DNA of 64,000 bases from Brachypterus glaber (GCA_958510825.1 OY294048.1:14959589-15023588); one strand, 5' to 3'; counted from the first letter of the stretch, positions 45,232 to 57,823 are shown. Translations and numbers: made by a program. Notes: a model not told the origin generated them from the sequence alone.

Positions 45232-46365
45232 AACTATTCTTGTACTCCATTTAAAAAGTTTACAAAATGGCGGCTCGAGCTCACCACTAATTGTTGATGA
45301 CTTTTAACACGTTTATCAAAAAGGTTTAAACCACTTCTCTACCAATTTTTAAAACTTTTGATTTGCTTTTGAGGCAAAGGGTGATTTCCGTACTTCCTTG
45401 ACGGGACTTTAGTATTCTTTTGTTGGCAGCAGTATTAAAGGTGTCTATCCCTTTAAAAGTTAAGTTGAATCAATCATGATAACGATTACACGGTGTAGTT
45501 TGAAACGCCACATCAACATGCAACTTCCAAATGAAACTATTCTATTATTTGAGTTTATCGCCTGAAAGTTGGCCTGAAAGTTTACTTGCTAACAGATAAA
45601 CACGAATGATTCTATGTAAGCACACGATGCAAATTTCATAAATGCATTTTTCTACGACTAATTTAGAATGTAGGCAAATACACACACGTTTCAAACATAG
45701 AATGAATCCACTCTAGCCCCAACTCTAGCTCTAAATACGGCATGACTATAACATATCAAATTAAGAAATTCTTGATCCTTACTCATATTGGAGTTGATTT
45801 AAATAAACCATAGAAAAAATGTTATCTCTCCAAAATATAATTTATATTTTGGAGAGATAACATTTTTTCTATGGTTTATAACATATCAAGTGTTGAACGA
45901 GCACAAAAAAATACTATATTCTATAACTAGTATGGAATAGACAATATTCCGGGTGAGCAGTAAGTTTCTCATACGAGCCGGCAGGCGAGTATGACGGCCC
46001 CGCGAGCGCGAAATGACTATTCCATACGTGTTTTGGACTATACTTTTTCTTCGACTGCAAATATGAAACACTGTTTGGCTTTAAACTGCGGACAATTTTT
46101 ACTATTTTTACTATTCTTGTACTCCATTTAAAAGGTTTACAAAATGGCGGCTCGAGCTCACCAACAATTGTTGATGACTTTTAAAATGTTCATCAAAAAG
46201 GTTTAAACCACTTCTCTACCAATTTTTAAAACTGTTGATTTTTTTTTTGAGTGTGATTTCTGTACTTCCTTGACGGGACTTTTACACACACGTTTCAAAC
46301 AGAATAAATCCACTCTAGCCCCAACTCTAGCTCTAAATACGGCATGACTATACCATATCAAGTGT
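45232..46365 (+). repeat. ~890-bp tandem duplication
   Basis: 'aatggcggctcgagctcacc', 'accacttctctaccaatttt' and 'tccttgacgggactt' appear at 45,268-45,408 and again at 46,143-46,282. 'actctagccccaactctagc' appears at 45,711 and 46,311. The first copy also holds the palindrome at 45,805-45,877, and the two are separated by an R2 hairpin. Confidence 0.75.
45805..45877. repeat. Perfect 35-bp-arm palindrome, 3-nt loop
   Basis: 45,805-45,839 and 45,843-45,877 are exact reverse complements ('aaaccatagaaaaaatgtta...' and mirror) separated by ATT. Confidence 0.95.
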
Positions 46366-46383
46366 TGAATGAGCACAAAAAAT

Positions 46384-46828
46384 TAGTATATTCTATAACT
46401 AGTATGGAATAGACAATATTCCGCGCGAGCAGGCAGGCGAGTATGACGGTCCCGCGAGCGTGGAATGACTATTCCATTCGTGTTGTAGACTATACTTTTT
46501 CTTCGACTCCAAATGTAAAACACTCTATGGCTTTAAACTGCGGACAAGGTTAAAAACAATGTTTTTTGTGACTCGACATTGTAAATGCAACAAAACACAT
46601 ATTTTTAAATAAAGCAATTAATGTTATTTAATAAATTTATCAAATCAGTACTTAAAAAAGATTTTTATTTAATTTTAGCACATATTTACAAATTATAATG
46701 CAAAAATTGAAGGTTATGTCAGATTGTTGTGAGAGATATCAGGTTTAAATATTTAACAATAGATGAAGCAGTTTTAATTTTTTGAACTAAATTGATAAAT
46801 AACTGGTCAAATATTAAGAAAAACTAAT
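46384..46828 (+). repeat. Dispersed repeat R2, copy 2
   Basis: Same order as 44,084-44,547, with the hairpin shortened ('gcgcgagcaggcaggcgag'). Confidence 0.85.
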
Positions 46829-46912
46829 CGACAACCCCAAAAAAGGGATTTTACCAAAATACATACTTAAGATAAAAAATAAAAGACCACCTGGCAAGAG
46901 AGAGCAGCTCTG

Positions 46913-47141
46913 ACCTAGCTCGTCCAAGAATACTACCAATATATGCCACCGAAGGTCGCAAAAAAGCATGAAATAGCATCTACATATATGTCATTTTGTT
47001 AGGGATTTTCTCTAACCTAGCTCGCCCAAGAATAGTACTCCGAAAAATCGGTGCGAAAGCCACCATACCAATATATGCCAACGAAGATGCTAAAAAGCAT
47101 GAAATAGAATCTACATATATGTCATTTTGTTAGGGATTTTC
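46913..47141 (+). repeat. ~110-bp tandem duplication
   Basis: 'acctagctcg' to 'tgttagggattttctc' occurs at 46,913-47,012 and 47,014-47,141. The second has an extra 'tactccgaaaaatcggtgcg'. Confidence 0.85.
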
Positions 47142-47365
47142 TCATTGATTCTGAAAATTCTGTAGTAAAGCAGTGCAATTCTTTATAGATTTATATACCT
47201 AGTTTGCCGTCTATAAGGTACCAAACTTTATTTTATATATATCCTAATCTTAATGTAATAAATATAATGCGTATATGACTCGGTAAGTTAAAAATACATT
47301 TTTAGGGTACGCCATTTTTTGGAGCTTAGCACTCGTAGGAACCGGATTCAGTGATTTGGAAATGA

Positions 47366-47500
47366 CCCGGAGAACATTTGATATTTCACGTGGAAGTCAT
47401 TATGACATCATTTAATGATTTTCTCTGAGTTCATGAACGCAAATGACTCTTCATTGTGAAGTCATTACGAGATCATATCATGAAGATCTAGCAGCGGTCT
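47366..47500 (+). mobile_element. Truncated copy of the 48,040 word-repeat element
   Basis: CCCGGAGAACATTTGATATT and 'tcattatgacatcatttaat' match the left part of 48,040-48,258. The right end is absent. Confidence 0.6.
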
Positions 47501-47579
47501 ACGGAATGCGCATGCGCAAACTCTAAATTAACTGCGAAATTTAAATTGACTGCGAAATTTAAAATTAAAAAAAAAAGAA

Positions 47580-47970
47580 ACACACACACATACACCTTTT
47601 TGCTCATATCTTGAAAACGCAAAGAGATACCAAAAAAATAACGAAAAAATCAACCCCCTAGGACCCCCACACAAGTCCATTTTCAACAACTTGAGGACAC
47701 CGGGATGTTCCCGCTGGAAACTTCCCAGTGGGAATGTTTCCCAAGATTACTGGAGGAACTAGTTCTAGGCTAAAGTCTCCAGATATCTACGGCTCACCAT
47801 ACCAATCCGATAATGTGTATCGAATTAGCTGACCAGTAAATTAATTACTAGTTATTACTAGTAGTATATCCTTATAAAGAAAGCTGCCTTTTAATACTAA
47901 TATTCCTTTATTCGTTTAAAAAGTTTAGTTAGTGGTAGAAAATAACATGTGGCGCCACCTATAGCAAAAC
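47580..47970 (+). repeat. CA-anchored dispersed repeat, copy 2
   Basis: Same block order as 2835-3165, starting with (CACA) 'aaacacacacacatacac' and ending 'taacatgtggcgcc'. It contains an extra 'atgttcccgctggaaac' stretch. Confidence 0.75.
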
Positions 47971-48039
47971 GCTGTCAAGTGTACTGAAATTGAAACATTA
48001 CAGGAGCCTGTACTATTTGGCAATCGTTCTCAATCGGGT

Positions 48040-48258
48040 CCCGGGCAACATTTACGATTTCACGTGGAAATCATTATGACATCATTTAATGATTTAACGT
48101 TAAATGTATACACCTCATGACAAACTCATAACAAACTCACAACATGATCACAAAATCATGAGATGTGCTTATCATGATGTTCGTATGAGTACAAAACGTG
48201 GAAATCATAACATGATGCTCTTATGAGGCCTATATGAGTTTATGGATGTTGTCCGGGG
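48040..48258. mobile_element. Word-repeat element with CCCGGGCAACAT ends
   Basis: CCCGGGCAACAT on the left and, inverted, CCCCGGACAACAT on the right. The interior repeats 'tcatgatg', 'catgag' and 'atcataac' words. 219 bp, non-coding. Confidence 0.65.
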
Positions 48259-48996
48259 ACTTATTAATTAATAATTGTTAGAATGTACTTTGAAACACAT
48301 GTAAAATTTATCCGGGAGAAAATAATACAAATGTTCACCAGTCCTCCAATATAATAGGTAAATGTTAATTACAATTATTTTATGATATATAAAATAAGCG
48401 AATTTAAAGGATCAATAAATAACCTTCACCCCAGTTTTTTGAATGAATGGAAATTTAATTTTTATGAATTGAAATACTTAGCTTATAATAAAAATAGACA
48501 TTGTTAGCTGTTAAAGTCATGTTATTGTGGGTTAAATATATATAATCAGCGTGAGACACGAACATTGGATCATCAAAGCTTTGCAGAGTTGTCGAAAACC
48601 CACACGTTAAAAATGGGTGTAAAACAAGCCATGAAGATATGTAATGCTATACCATGATTAATTTGGAGGCGGTATTGTGCCCCTCACTTATACGCATCCG
48701 GCCTTACGACGTTTTAGACGTTTAGTTGAGAGGTCGGAACTGTATCCATAAAAGTCTTACTATACCACAAAAGTAGAATTCTTTTGTGAAAGATATGCAT
48801 TCCATTATACATAGGTATATATACTATTAACGGTGTATACTGTGTTGCATTTTTCCAAATACGCTTAAAGTTAAAATTATTTAAAAAGCAAAATAAAATA
48901 TTTTTCAAAAAAAAACAATACCAACAATAAAAAAAATAAAAGGTTGGATAATTTTCTAAAACTTGTAATTTTTTTGCTTAGAACGTTTTAGTGTTA
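48259..48996. other. No gene seen
   Basis: AT-rich sequence. No family or frame recognised. Confidence 0.4.
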
Positions 48997-49175
48997 GGGA
49001 CACTAGATCTAGGTCTTAAGTTAGCAAGGCGACAGACAACGGGAACCGTCAGAAAACATCTGAGCATCGGTTGCTATAGAGAGTTTCTTCACGGATTTTA
49101 CTGCCCATCCTAAACTTGGAAATTAATCAAATCGAGCCGTTTTGAAGTTAACTTAAGACCGAGATCTAGTATCCC
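48997..49175. mobile_element. Short MITE, GGGACACTAGATCTAGGTCT ends, TA flanks
   Basis: 'gggacactagatctaggtct' plus TAAGTTA is mirrored by TAACTTA plus 'agaccgagatctagtatccc'. TA lies outside each end. The interior of about 125 bp is non-coding. Confidence 0.8.
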
Positions 49176-50167
49176 TATTTAGTGTTCCTTCCATCAACTA
49201 AGACTTTATAGGTCATAAAATAACACTAAACCACAAAAAAAAAATAGTATTAATCGAACTAGCTTTTCTTGTAAAATGGCGCCAAATAGAATATGATAAC
49301 TGAATAAAAGTGTAAAAAGTCTTGTTTTTTCGAATATTTAGGGCAGGCGGGCCGGTTAACCGGTTAACCGCGGTTGTGGTGACCTCACCAGTTGTGTCCA
49401 CTTCTATTTTTATTTATTTTTTTAAGAACTCGGGCCTATATTTATCATTTATATACATCCCGCCTACAACATACAATATCACATATAGTAAATTAATTCA
49501 TCTTTAGGCCATAGTGTGGCTGGGGAACATGTGGCCACAAATGGTGAAATATGCATTTTTAAGTTCTTATTTTTTAATAAATATTATCAAAGAATAAATG
49601 GTCCTGTTTTAATGTAGAACAACTGTTGTCCACAAATCGTGTCTTAAAGCGGCCCCAACCGGCCAGCCTAACCTAGGGGCCCTAGGGGCCGGCTCTCAGC
49701 TGATTTGACTGATATAAGCGGTCTAAGGTTTATTGGCTGGCACTTAGAGCCTAGTCTAGCCTTAAGAAAATTGCAAAATATTGCGATTTGGCCATTTCAT
49801 CTTATCTAGCAGAAAAAAATCGACGTTATGGAAGAATATGAACATTATTTTCGGATTCAGCAGGTCAAAGTTTATTAGGAATATTTTTTTATTATTTTTT
49901 TTTGTGGTATAGTGTATTTTTTTCCAAAAAATAAAACAATCAGTGCACTGCACTGAAAAGAAGCACCGGGTGCTTCGGACAGCGTAAAAAACCCAATCGA
50001 AACGGTTAAGTTGCCGCATTCGCCCGCGCCTGGTACCCAACACCAGTAATTTACCCTCGTTTTCCGATTAAATGCACGAAAATTAGGATGAAACAAAAAA
50101 ATCACTTTCCAACAAACAAACAAAAATACATTTTTCTATAGTTATATGAAAAACCACTTATTTTCAA

Positions 50168-50168
<1 letters not shown>
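49176..50168. other. No gene seen
   Basis: Short frames exist on both strands near 49,213-49,507 and 49,762-50,123 but carry no recognisable domain or splice context. A GC-rich patch sits at 49,640-49,750. Confidence 0.35.

Positions 50169-50200
<32 letters not shown>
50169..50200. repeat. (TA)n microsatellite
   Basis: Sixteen TA units. Confidence 0.95.
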
Positions 50201-50204
<4 letters not shown>

Positions 50205-50207
<3 letters not shown>

Positions 50208-50370
50208 TCGAAAAACGAAAATTATTGACTTTTTTTGAAAAATTGTCACCCCCTTTAACAAGAAAAAAATTCCAGCTAAAAATACCTATTGGGTAAGGAA
50301 CATATGTTCCAAATTTGAAGTATTTAGTTCAAAGCGTTCTCGAGTTATCGTGGTCACAAAGGACGGTATC
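50205..50370 (+). repeat. GTTATCG-motif dispersed repeat, copy
   Basis: 'tttcgaaaaacgaaaatta', 'tgttccaaatttgaagtatt' and 'tctcgagttatcgtggtcac' occur in the same order as at 63,490-63,720. Confidence 0.75.
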
Positions 50371-51794
50371 GCATTTTGGGCTTAATCGCCTGCAACGATA
50401 AGATTTTACATGCTTATAGATACATAAAAAATAAACAAAATTTCAGCCCTTTTTACATCCCGGAACATACTTTAACTAATTATTTTAATTACGAATTTTG
50501 GCATATGTCAATGTACGATTTAGCAACATTGCACGAAACTTCAAGTGTCAAATGTCATCTCGACAAAATAAAAATAACTTTGCACATTAACTACTACAGT
50601 GAGGCCAAAGGAAAGGGTCTGTGTTGTGTTCTCTTGACTATAAAATTAAAATATTTTGTTGTGTTTTATTAGTTTTTACGGATTTAATATGCTGTAATTC
50701 AATGTGTAATTAGGCTGGACTTTTGTGACTAGTTTCTTAAGTTTCAGTACGATTATGGAGTTATTTTTGAGGTATTTATACTATAATAACAATGTAAGCA
50801 AACCAGCAGCTTCAACAGTAAGTTATCGTCGATAACCCAAAGCATTAGTTCCATGACAGTGTTACCCAAGACAATTAATTTAATGTGACTTTCAACATGT
50901 TAAATTAGTTTATTTCCATGATATGATTTAAAACTAGATTATGAAAAAGTTACACATAGACTTTTAACATTTAATATTAAATAAAAGTATGTATTTAAAA
51001 ATAAATATATTTAATTAATATTGTACGGTGTTTTTATTATACATTCTACCTAAATGTATTTATGTTGGTTTTTAGATAAACAAAAAATATTGCTTTTTTT
51101 CAATATGATAGTCATATTTATCGCAAGAATAATGCGATGTTGTCAGGTTTACGATAACAAATAATTCCTGAGTTTTTATTTTTTTTTTTCATATTTTTCT
51201 TTATTAACAAATAACAAGTTTTTTATCATTTCTTTTTATCATTTTACACTTTTTTAAACAAAAACGATTTTTTCTTATTTAGCCCAAAACTCCTATTTAA
51301 AACGATACCCTTCTTTCCCGGACATGCTGAGAGACTAAAAAAAAAATTTGAAAATAACATTTTTGAGAGGAACACAACATTTTTTATTATTTTTTTTTTA
51401 ATGCAAGACTTTTTAGTAATATTAATAGCAGACTAAGTGCCATTATATTCACCTAAAAGTAGAGTCTCTGTAAACGTTACCGATAGGATAAATACCGAAT
51501 GTTAACATTCCCATTCTCAATTTCTCTACTCTCTAAAAACTCTACTCCACAACACCCCTACTCTCCAAGAATATTTCCCTGAGTCGATTATCCATTTAAT
51601 AATTAATGAGTACTTGGATAAAAATATACATTAAATTTTTTTCCTAGGAACTTATTGTCTTGACACAAGAGCCAAATTTAAAAAAATAGAAAAAATAAAA
51701 ATTTACCATTTATAATTTTTACAAACTTTTATAAAAATTATAAATTTAGTTTCACTCTAGTCGGTTGAGGCATTTTTCGACATTTATAAACACA
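50371..51794. other. No gene seen
   Basis: A 98-codon frame (50,376-50,672) shows no recognisable domain. The rest is AT-rich with poly-T runs. Confidence 0.35.
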
Positions 51795-53028
51795 ACACTT
51801 AGTTTCGTGTCTTCAGACACTCAATAATGCCAATCTAACAATTATTAGCACCCTATAACAACCGTCTCGAGCACTTGAATTATATTCGATTGATTTTCTT
51901 ATTTTATTGTTATTTTTTTTACCTAAAAAGGGTAAATTTTGCAATAGATAGTTATTTATATACCAAGGGACTAAACTGACTGTTTTAGTCCCGCTGCATG
52001 AGTGTTTCCTGAGCGAGAGTAGCGAGCGAGGGAAAGAGAAATGCAAGGGACTAAAACAGGCACATTTAGTCCTGAGGTATATATACTATTTTTTGCATGA
52101 CCAAACATAATTTAGGTAGGTAGATACAATTAAAATTTAAAACCATGCGTCTAAAATCGGGTGTTTTATTTTCGTAATTTAATCAAGATGCATGTGTATT
52201 GAAAAAATTCAGTTTCACGGCTATCGCGAATTTAATTGTTTTTTATTATGGTTGACACATATGTCAGTTCAAAAAATTGACGAAGATGATAAATTTTAAG
52301 TATTTTAAACAATGTTATTTTTAAAGGTTTTCTTTTTTAAAATAAAATAAATTTGTTTTAATCACTAATTTATTGCAAAACATTATCAAACCTAATTTTT
52401 GTACCAGTAAAACATTTAGTATGTATAATATTTTAATATTATCAAGGTTGCCGTGATTTTTTTCCCTGGGTAAAAACGGCAAGTTTTGTCCCGAAAATGA
52501 AAGCGTAAAATTAAGTTTTAGTCTTGGTCTTGCAAAAAATAAATTATAAATAATATTTAATAATATTAATAATATTATTAACTACTACCAAATTCCTTAT
52601 AAAAAAAACAAAAATAAAATTATACGCGAAAAAAACAATCTAGTTTTCTCAAGCAGTAAAATACTTGGTATTCTATTTTTTTTTCGTTTTTTTTTTTATC
52701 CGACAGATCTAATAGGTTTGAATAGGATTCTGTAAGAATTCATACAGTATCCTGTTAAACCTTATTACGTTTTTATTTTTTTACAGGAAGCTCTTTCCTA
52801 TCCCTCCAGTCCGGTGATGAGGGTTCATGCTTTTATGTCAAAACTTTTTCTCCGCAATAAATCAAATTGATCTCTTGAACTTCGATATATTTTTTTATTT
52901 CGAGTTTGAGATCAGGGTGGTTAAAAAAGCCACTGGATATATTATCAGGTCAATGATCCTATTTATTTATTAAAACTAAATCCAAGCTTTCTACTGATTT
53001 CAGTCATTATTATTCGGCATTTATGTTT
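51795..53028 (+). repeat. Duplicated segment, unit A
   Basis: 'caacaattattagcacccta', 'aaaaagggtaaattttgc', 'atccgacagatctaataggt', 'aaatcaaattgatctcttga' and 'tcaggtcaatgatcc' appear in order, as in units B and C. A hairpin MITE (51,940-52,098) interrupts it, and the R1 repeat begins at its right edge. Confidence 0.75.
51940..52098. mobile_element. Hairpin MITE
   Basis: 'ttgcaatagatagttattta', 'ctgttttagtccc' and the mirrors 'gggactaaaacag', 'tatatatactattttttgca' surround a turn with 'gcgagagtagcgagcgagg'. Confidence 0.75.
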
Positions 53029-53560
53029 TTTTCTATTTTGCGACTCTTATAAGCTCATAATCACACACATTTTGCGTGTTCTTATAGGCCCATAAGAGGT
53101 CTCTACTTTTTTTTCTGTTGGGTTGGCAACATACAAAAGCCTATCTCTTGACGTTTTGCGTGCAAATGTCAATGTCGATTTAAAGTTTAATTTTTTACAA
53201 AATTTTGTGTTTGGATTATTTTTTAGCGTGTTAAAATTGTGGACTGGTTAATTGCAGTGAAAAAAGAAGAGATGACTGTAAAATATATCAAAATATCATC
53301 TGTTCTTAGAATTTTAAACATAGGGTAAACTGTAATGCCAACCCAAAACAAAAATCCCTAAATCAGTCATCAATTTAAATGTAAGTTTTTTAAATTTTAG
53401 AGCAAAATAGAAAAAATTGTATAAAGCACTCGTTTCATAACACGTTTTTAGAGCACTAGTACTTTAGAAAACTCGCCGCATGCGGCTCGTTTTCTAAACT
53501 TGTACTCGTCCGCTAAAAACGTATGTTATGAAACTAGTACTTTAATATACTATTAAACAC
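53029..53560 (+). repeat. Dispersed repeat R1, copy 3, complete with terminal hairpin
   Basis: The best-preserved copy. The terminal hairpin spans 53,431-53,534 with the centre 'gccgcatgcggc', arms 'cataacacgtttttag' and 'ctaaaaacgtatgttatg', then 'ctttaatatacta'. Confidence 0.85.
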
Positions 53561-53573
53561 AACATATTCACAT

Positions 53574-54632
53574 AGACTAAGAGCTGGCGGCCGCGAGGTA
53601 CCAGAATTTTGTGAAGTAGTTGGGGGGAGTATCAGTAAGTATCATCTGCAAGGATTTTGCTTAAAAAATGCAAAAAAATCCTGAAAAAAAAATTATCGTA
53701 CCTCCTTCTGAAAATTTGCATGTTACCTGTTTGAAGGTCACATATGAGGTATCTAAATCGTCAGATGGCTAGGTCGGTTCAAAAGGGGTGTCAGACGCCC
53801 TCAAAGTTGTATAGTGGTCCCTGAAAAAAAAAGTCACAAAAGTCTGCTTTTTTGCATAGGGCCGTTTTTTTGCAGCGATACGACAAAAATAATAAATATT
53901 AAAAAAAAAATTGCGACATTAGGGTGGTTCAAAATTATTGAAAAATTTCTGGTTTGGCTGAAATTAGGCATAAAGGCTTCTTTTGGTAATATTAATACGG
54001 ACCAATACCCAAAAACTATTTTTTTATTTTTTTTTCGTTTGGCAAAATTTAAAAAATAAATCGGCCATTTTTAATCCGCCATTTTAAAATTTAAGTTTTT
54101 GGGCATTGGCCCGCATTTATTTATTAAAAGTCCAAACCACCCTAATGTCGCATTTTTTTTTTTAGTTTTTCACTATTTTTTCGTAATCAGCACGCAAAAA
54201 ATGGCCCTATGCAAAAAAAACAGACTTTTGTCACTTTTTTTTCTGGTACCTCTGTACAACTTTGATGCCCCTTTCTGACGATTTACATACATATTCTGTG
54301 ACCTTTAAACAGGTAACATGCAAATTTTCAGCCGGAGGTAGGATCATTTTTTTTTCAGGATTTTTTGCATGTTTGAGGGCGTCTGATTCCTCTTTTGAAC
54401 CGACCGGTCGGTCGCGACCCAGCCTTTTGACGATTTACATACATCAGCCGGAGGAACAATATTTTTTTTTCAGGATTTTTTTTGCATGTTTGAGTCGTCT
54501 GAAATGTCCTTTGTACCGGTTTTGAGCAAAATCCTTGCAGATGACACTTCCTGATGTCCCCCCAACCACCTTAAAAATTCCAGCCGGATGTACTATCATA
54601 GTACCTCGCAGCTGCCAGCTCTTAGTCTACCA
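53574..54632. mobile_element. 1.06-kb foldback element, AGACTAAGAGCTGGC ends
   Basis: The left 'agactaagagctggcggc' is mirrored by 'gctgccagctcttagtct'. The arms (about 450 bp) carry 'gcaaggattttgc', 'aggtaacatgcaaatttt'-type blocks and 'gcataaaggcttct...aaaaactatttttttat'. The right arm has an internal duplication of 'tttttttttcaggatttttt' (54,346 and 54,465). No coding frame. Confidence 0.8.
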
Positions 54633-54657
54633 GCAACGCATAACACGCATAATACAT
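54633..54657. mobile_element. Left piece of split hairpin MITE (see 55,570)
   Basis: 'cgcataatacataag' belongs to the hairpin that continues at 55,570. It was split by the insertion of the next element. Confidence 0.65.
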
Positions 54658-55569
54658 AAGTAGAGGAAAGTCGCCTAATTTAGGATACCATTTACAATGT
54701 ATTCAATATTTAATACTCGGTATTACTTTTTGATATTTTTTTTATATAACCAGATACAACTTATTATAGCGAACCATGATTTATTATAAAAGCAATTTTA
54801 TTACAGTTTATTTTTTCCAAAAAACACGGTTAAAAAAAATCAGCGCATTTTTGTGCATTTGAAAAAGGGCTCCTAATTTCGGACATATAGGAAAAAATTT
54901 TTTCAAGAGTAGATCTGGATCCCATTGCTTATGTTTCTTGTTATTCCTTCACATTTAAGACGTAATTTAATCTATAAGCGATTTTCTACGAAATACTATA
55001 GGAACTATAATTTTAGATTCCCAATTTCGAATATCTTAGTATCTTAGGTAATTTTCGTTTTTTCAAAATTGTTTATCTTAGTTTGTTGTATCATTATAAA
55101 AATAATAATTAATGGTTGGTTATCCTGAATAATAATTACCTTGCAGATATCCGAAATTGGGAATCAAATGCACAAAAATGGTCTATCCGAAATTAGGCAA
55201 CTTTCTGCTTTTTAGATTAGAAATTTGTAGAATGTTTACGTTTTCAAATTGCTTAATTATGAATAGTGGATCAACTAAACTAACATCATAACTTACCTAA
55301 GACAGAATCACGAACTTTTATAACGATTATTTATAAAATAAACAAGCATAATAATGCAACTGAGCACAAAACTGCCATTTGCAATATAAACGATTTATGC
55401 TGCCATTTAAAGGGGAGAAGCTCTACCGTTATCATATTACAGGACGGATTTAGTTTGACTTTTGGCTTCACATAAAAGTAGGTTTCTGTTTACCTTTGCA
55501 GACAGTATCTTAAATACACTACTATCCGAAATTTGGAAACTATCCGAAATTAGGCGCATTTCCTCTATG
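54658..55569. mobile_element. ~0.91-kb element, TAGAGGAAATSGCCTAATTT ends, copy 1
   Basis: The left 'tagaggaaagtcgcctaatt' and the right (inverted) 'catagaggaaatgcgcctaa' are terminal repeats. The interior matches 61,142-62,065 almost base for base. No coding frame is present. It is inserted in a hairpin MITE. Confidence 0.9.
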
Positions 55570-55665
55570 CGATGGCATGATTGGCTTGATGTGTTGTCAT
55601 GTTTCTTGTAAGCCAATCACGGTATCGCATTCTTATGTATTATGCTTGTTATGCGAGGCTGTGAA
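55570..55665. mobile_element. Right piece of split hairpin MITE, copy 2 of the 33,571 family
   Basis: 'gcgatggcatgattggctt', loop, 'aagccaatcacggtatcgca' and 'ttcttatgtattatg' pair with the 54,633-54,657 piece. Confidence 0.8.
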
Positions 55666-55689
55666 TACGCACTAAGTGCGTATTAGTGC

Positions 55690-56653
55690 GTATTAGTATT
55701 AGTTTCGTACCTTCAGACACTTATGTAATCATGCGAATCCAACAATTATTAGCACCCTATAACCAGCGTCTCGAGTACTTGAATTATATTTGATTGATTT
55801 GCTTATTTTATTTTTATTGTTTATCCCTAAAAAGGGTAAATTTTGCCATAGAATTAAATTATAAATATTAAATATAGTATATAATATTAAATATAATTTA
55901 ATTTATAATTTTAAAATTTATTTCTATTGCAAAATTTACCCTTTTAGTAAAACCAAATTCCTTATAAAAAGATCATACAAAAAATTAAATTATACACGAT
56001 TGTAGTTTTCTCAAGCAGGAAAATAGAAAAATATGACACAACGATTTTTCTGGCTAGTGGTACTTGGTCAAACCAGAACTCTGTATTAGTTAACAAATAT
56101 GTACTTAGTTAATGAAACAAATAGTTAATTGAAATATACAGAATTCTGGGTATATTAACCAGAAAAAAACCTTGTACCATATTTTAATATTTTTTTGGTT
56201 GCCATATTCTAATTTTTTCGTTTTTTTCTCAAGCAGAAAAACGATTTTTCTGGCTAGACTTGGTAAAACCAGAACTCTGTATATATATGGTAACAAAAAA
56301 ATTAGTTACAAAATATGTAGTTATTGTAACAAATAGTTAATTGAAATATACAGAATTCTGGGTATATTAACCAGAAAAAACCTTGTGCCATATTTTAATA
56401 TTTTTTTGGTTGCCATATTATAATTTTTTTCGTTTTTTTTTTATCCGAGAGATCTTATAGGTTTTAACAGGATTCTGTAAGAATTTATACAGTATCTTAT
56501 GAAAATTTATTACGTTTTTAGTTTTTTTACAAGAAGTCTCTTTCCTGGCTTCCAGTCAGGTGGGGAAGGGTCGTGTTTTTATGTCAAAACATTTTCTCCG
56601 CAATAAATCAAATTGATCTCTTGAACTTCGATATTTTTCTTTATTTCGAGTTC

Positions 56654-56727
<74 letters not shown>

Positions 56728-56812
56728 CTTAATATTATCAGGTCAATGATCCTATTTTTTCGTTAAAACAAAATCCAAACTTTCCTTTGATTTCTGTCAT
56801 TATATTCGACTA
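55690..56812 (+). repeat. Duplicated segment, unit B
   Basis: Same order of blocks as unit A. An internal duplication of 'cagaattctgggtatattaa' with 'ttttttggttgccatatt' occurs at 56,138-56,210 and 56,351-56,425. A (TA)n tract (56,656-56,724) interrupts it. Confidence 0.75.
56656..56724. repeat. (TA)n microsatellite, ~34 units
   Basis: Uninterrupted TA run. Confidence 0.95.
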
Positions 56813-57121
56813 ACCCTTAACCACAGTCGTCCAGTAAATTTTACCGGCGGACTTATTCAATTTACTAGTTTCTAACCAACTCCACTCCCTATAAACATGA
56901 GTGTCTCGGAGACACTGCAGTGTCTCGGAGACAGTGCACTGTATCCTATTGTTTTATTAAAAACCCTTTAAAACTTTTTCTAAACATGTTTAAAAATAAG
57001 TTATTTTCAGTAAAAAATATAGTCACTTATTTTTTTTTGTATAAAATCGTTTTGTAATTACAAAAAAAACTTACCGGTAAAATTTACCGGACGACTGTAA
57101 TAGGACCACTGTGGTTAAAGG
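56813..57121. mobile_element. MITE with TAACCNTTAACCACAGT ends, piggyBac-like
   Basis: 'taacccttaaccacagtcgt' on the left is mirrored by 'ccactgtggttaaaggttaa' on the right. Inner arms 'taaattttaccgg' and 'ccggtaaaatttacc' also pair. TTAA sits at the right boundary and CTAA at the left. It lies exactly between units B and C. Confidence 0.65.
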
Positions 57122-57823
57122 TTAATTTACTTATTTTATTTTTTTGTTTTTTTTCCCTAAGAAGGGTAAATTTTGCAATAAAAATAAATTATAAATATTA
57201 TCTACTACCAAATTCGTGCAAAAATATAAAAATATGGCACAATTATTTTTCTGGCGAAATCAGAACTCTGTATACAGTAACCAAATATTAAGATAATCCT
57301 TACCCTCCCAAGACTAAACTAATAATAATTTTTCGATTTAATTGTTTTTTTTTTTAATATTTGCCATGCCTAAAAAGAAGAAGAAAAGAATAAAAAATAA
57401 ACAGATTTTTTTTTTGTTTTTGCCCGAGTTTTTGTTTCCTTAGAGTTTCATGAGAGTTGTATTATACTGAATTAAGTTTGCATATTTGTTTGCATACATA
57501 GAAAGTGTATAAAAGTATTTTGGATTAATATTGCCTTAAAGAAAATATTAAGAAGTAAAGTCACAATGGCGATTTCTCCCGTTAGATTAGACAGGGTCAA
57601 AAATTCTACCCAAAAAGGATAGAAGACATACATACACTCCCACTTCCACCTAACCAAACAAATTCTGTATTTGTTCTTTGTTGAACAAATATAATATTTA
57701 CTTGGCCGGGCGAAAAGTTTAACTATATTATTTTTATTAAAGAAATTACTGGCGCCATCTAAATTTTAGTAGAATTATCTTATTCTACAGATTCACATTA
57801 GCTATGTTCGTTCGTGCCGCTCA

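Noticed and set aside
47507..47518. Perfect NRF-1-like palindrome TGCGCATGCGCA
   Set aside because: It lies just beyond a truncated word-repeat element with no exon nearby. A single site is not enough for a promoter call.
50376..50672. 98-codon frame
   Set aside because: No domain, no splice or promoter context; the length is compatible with chance in this composition.
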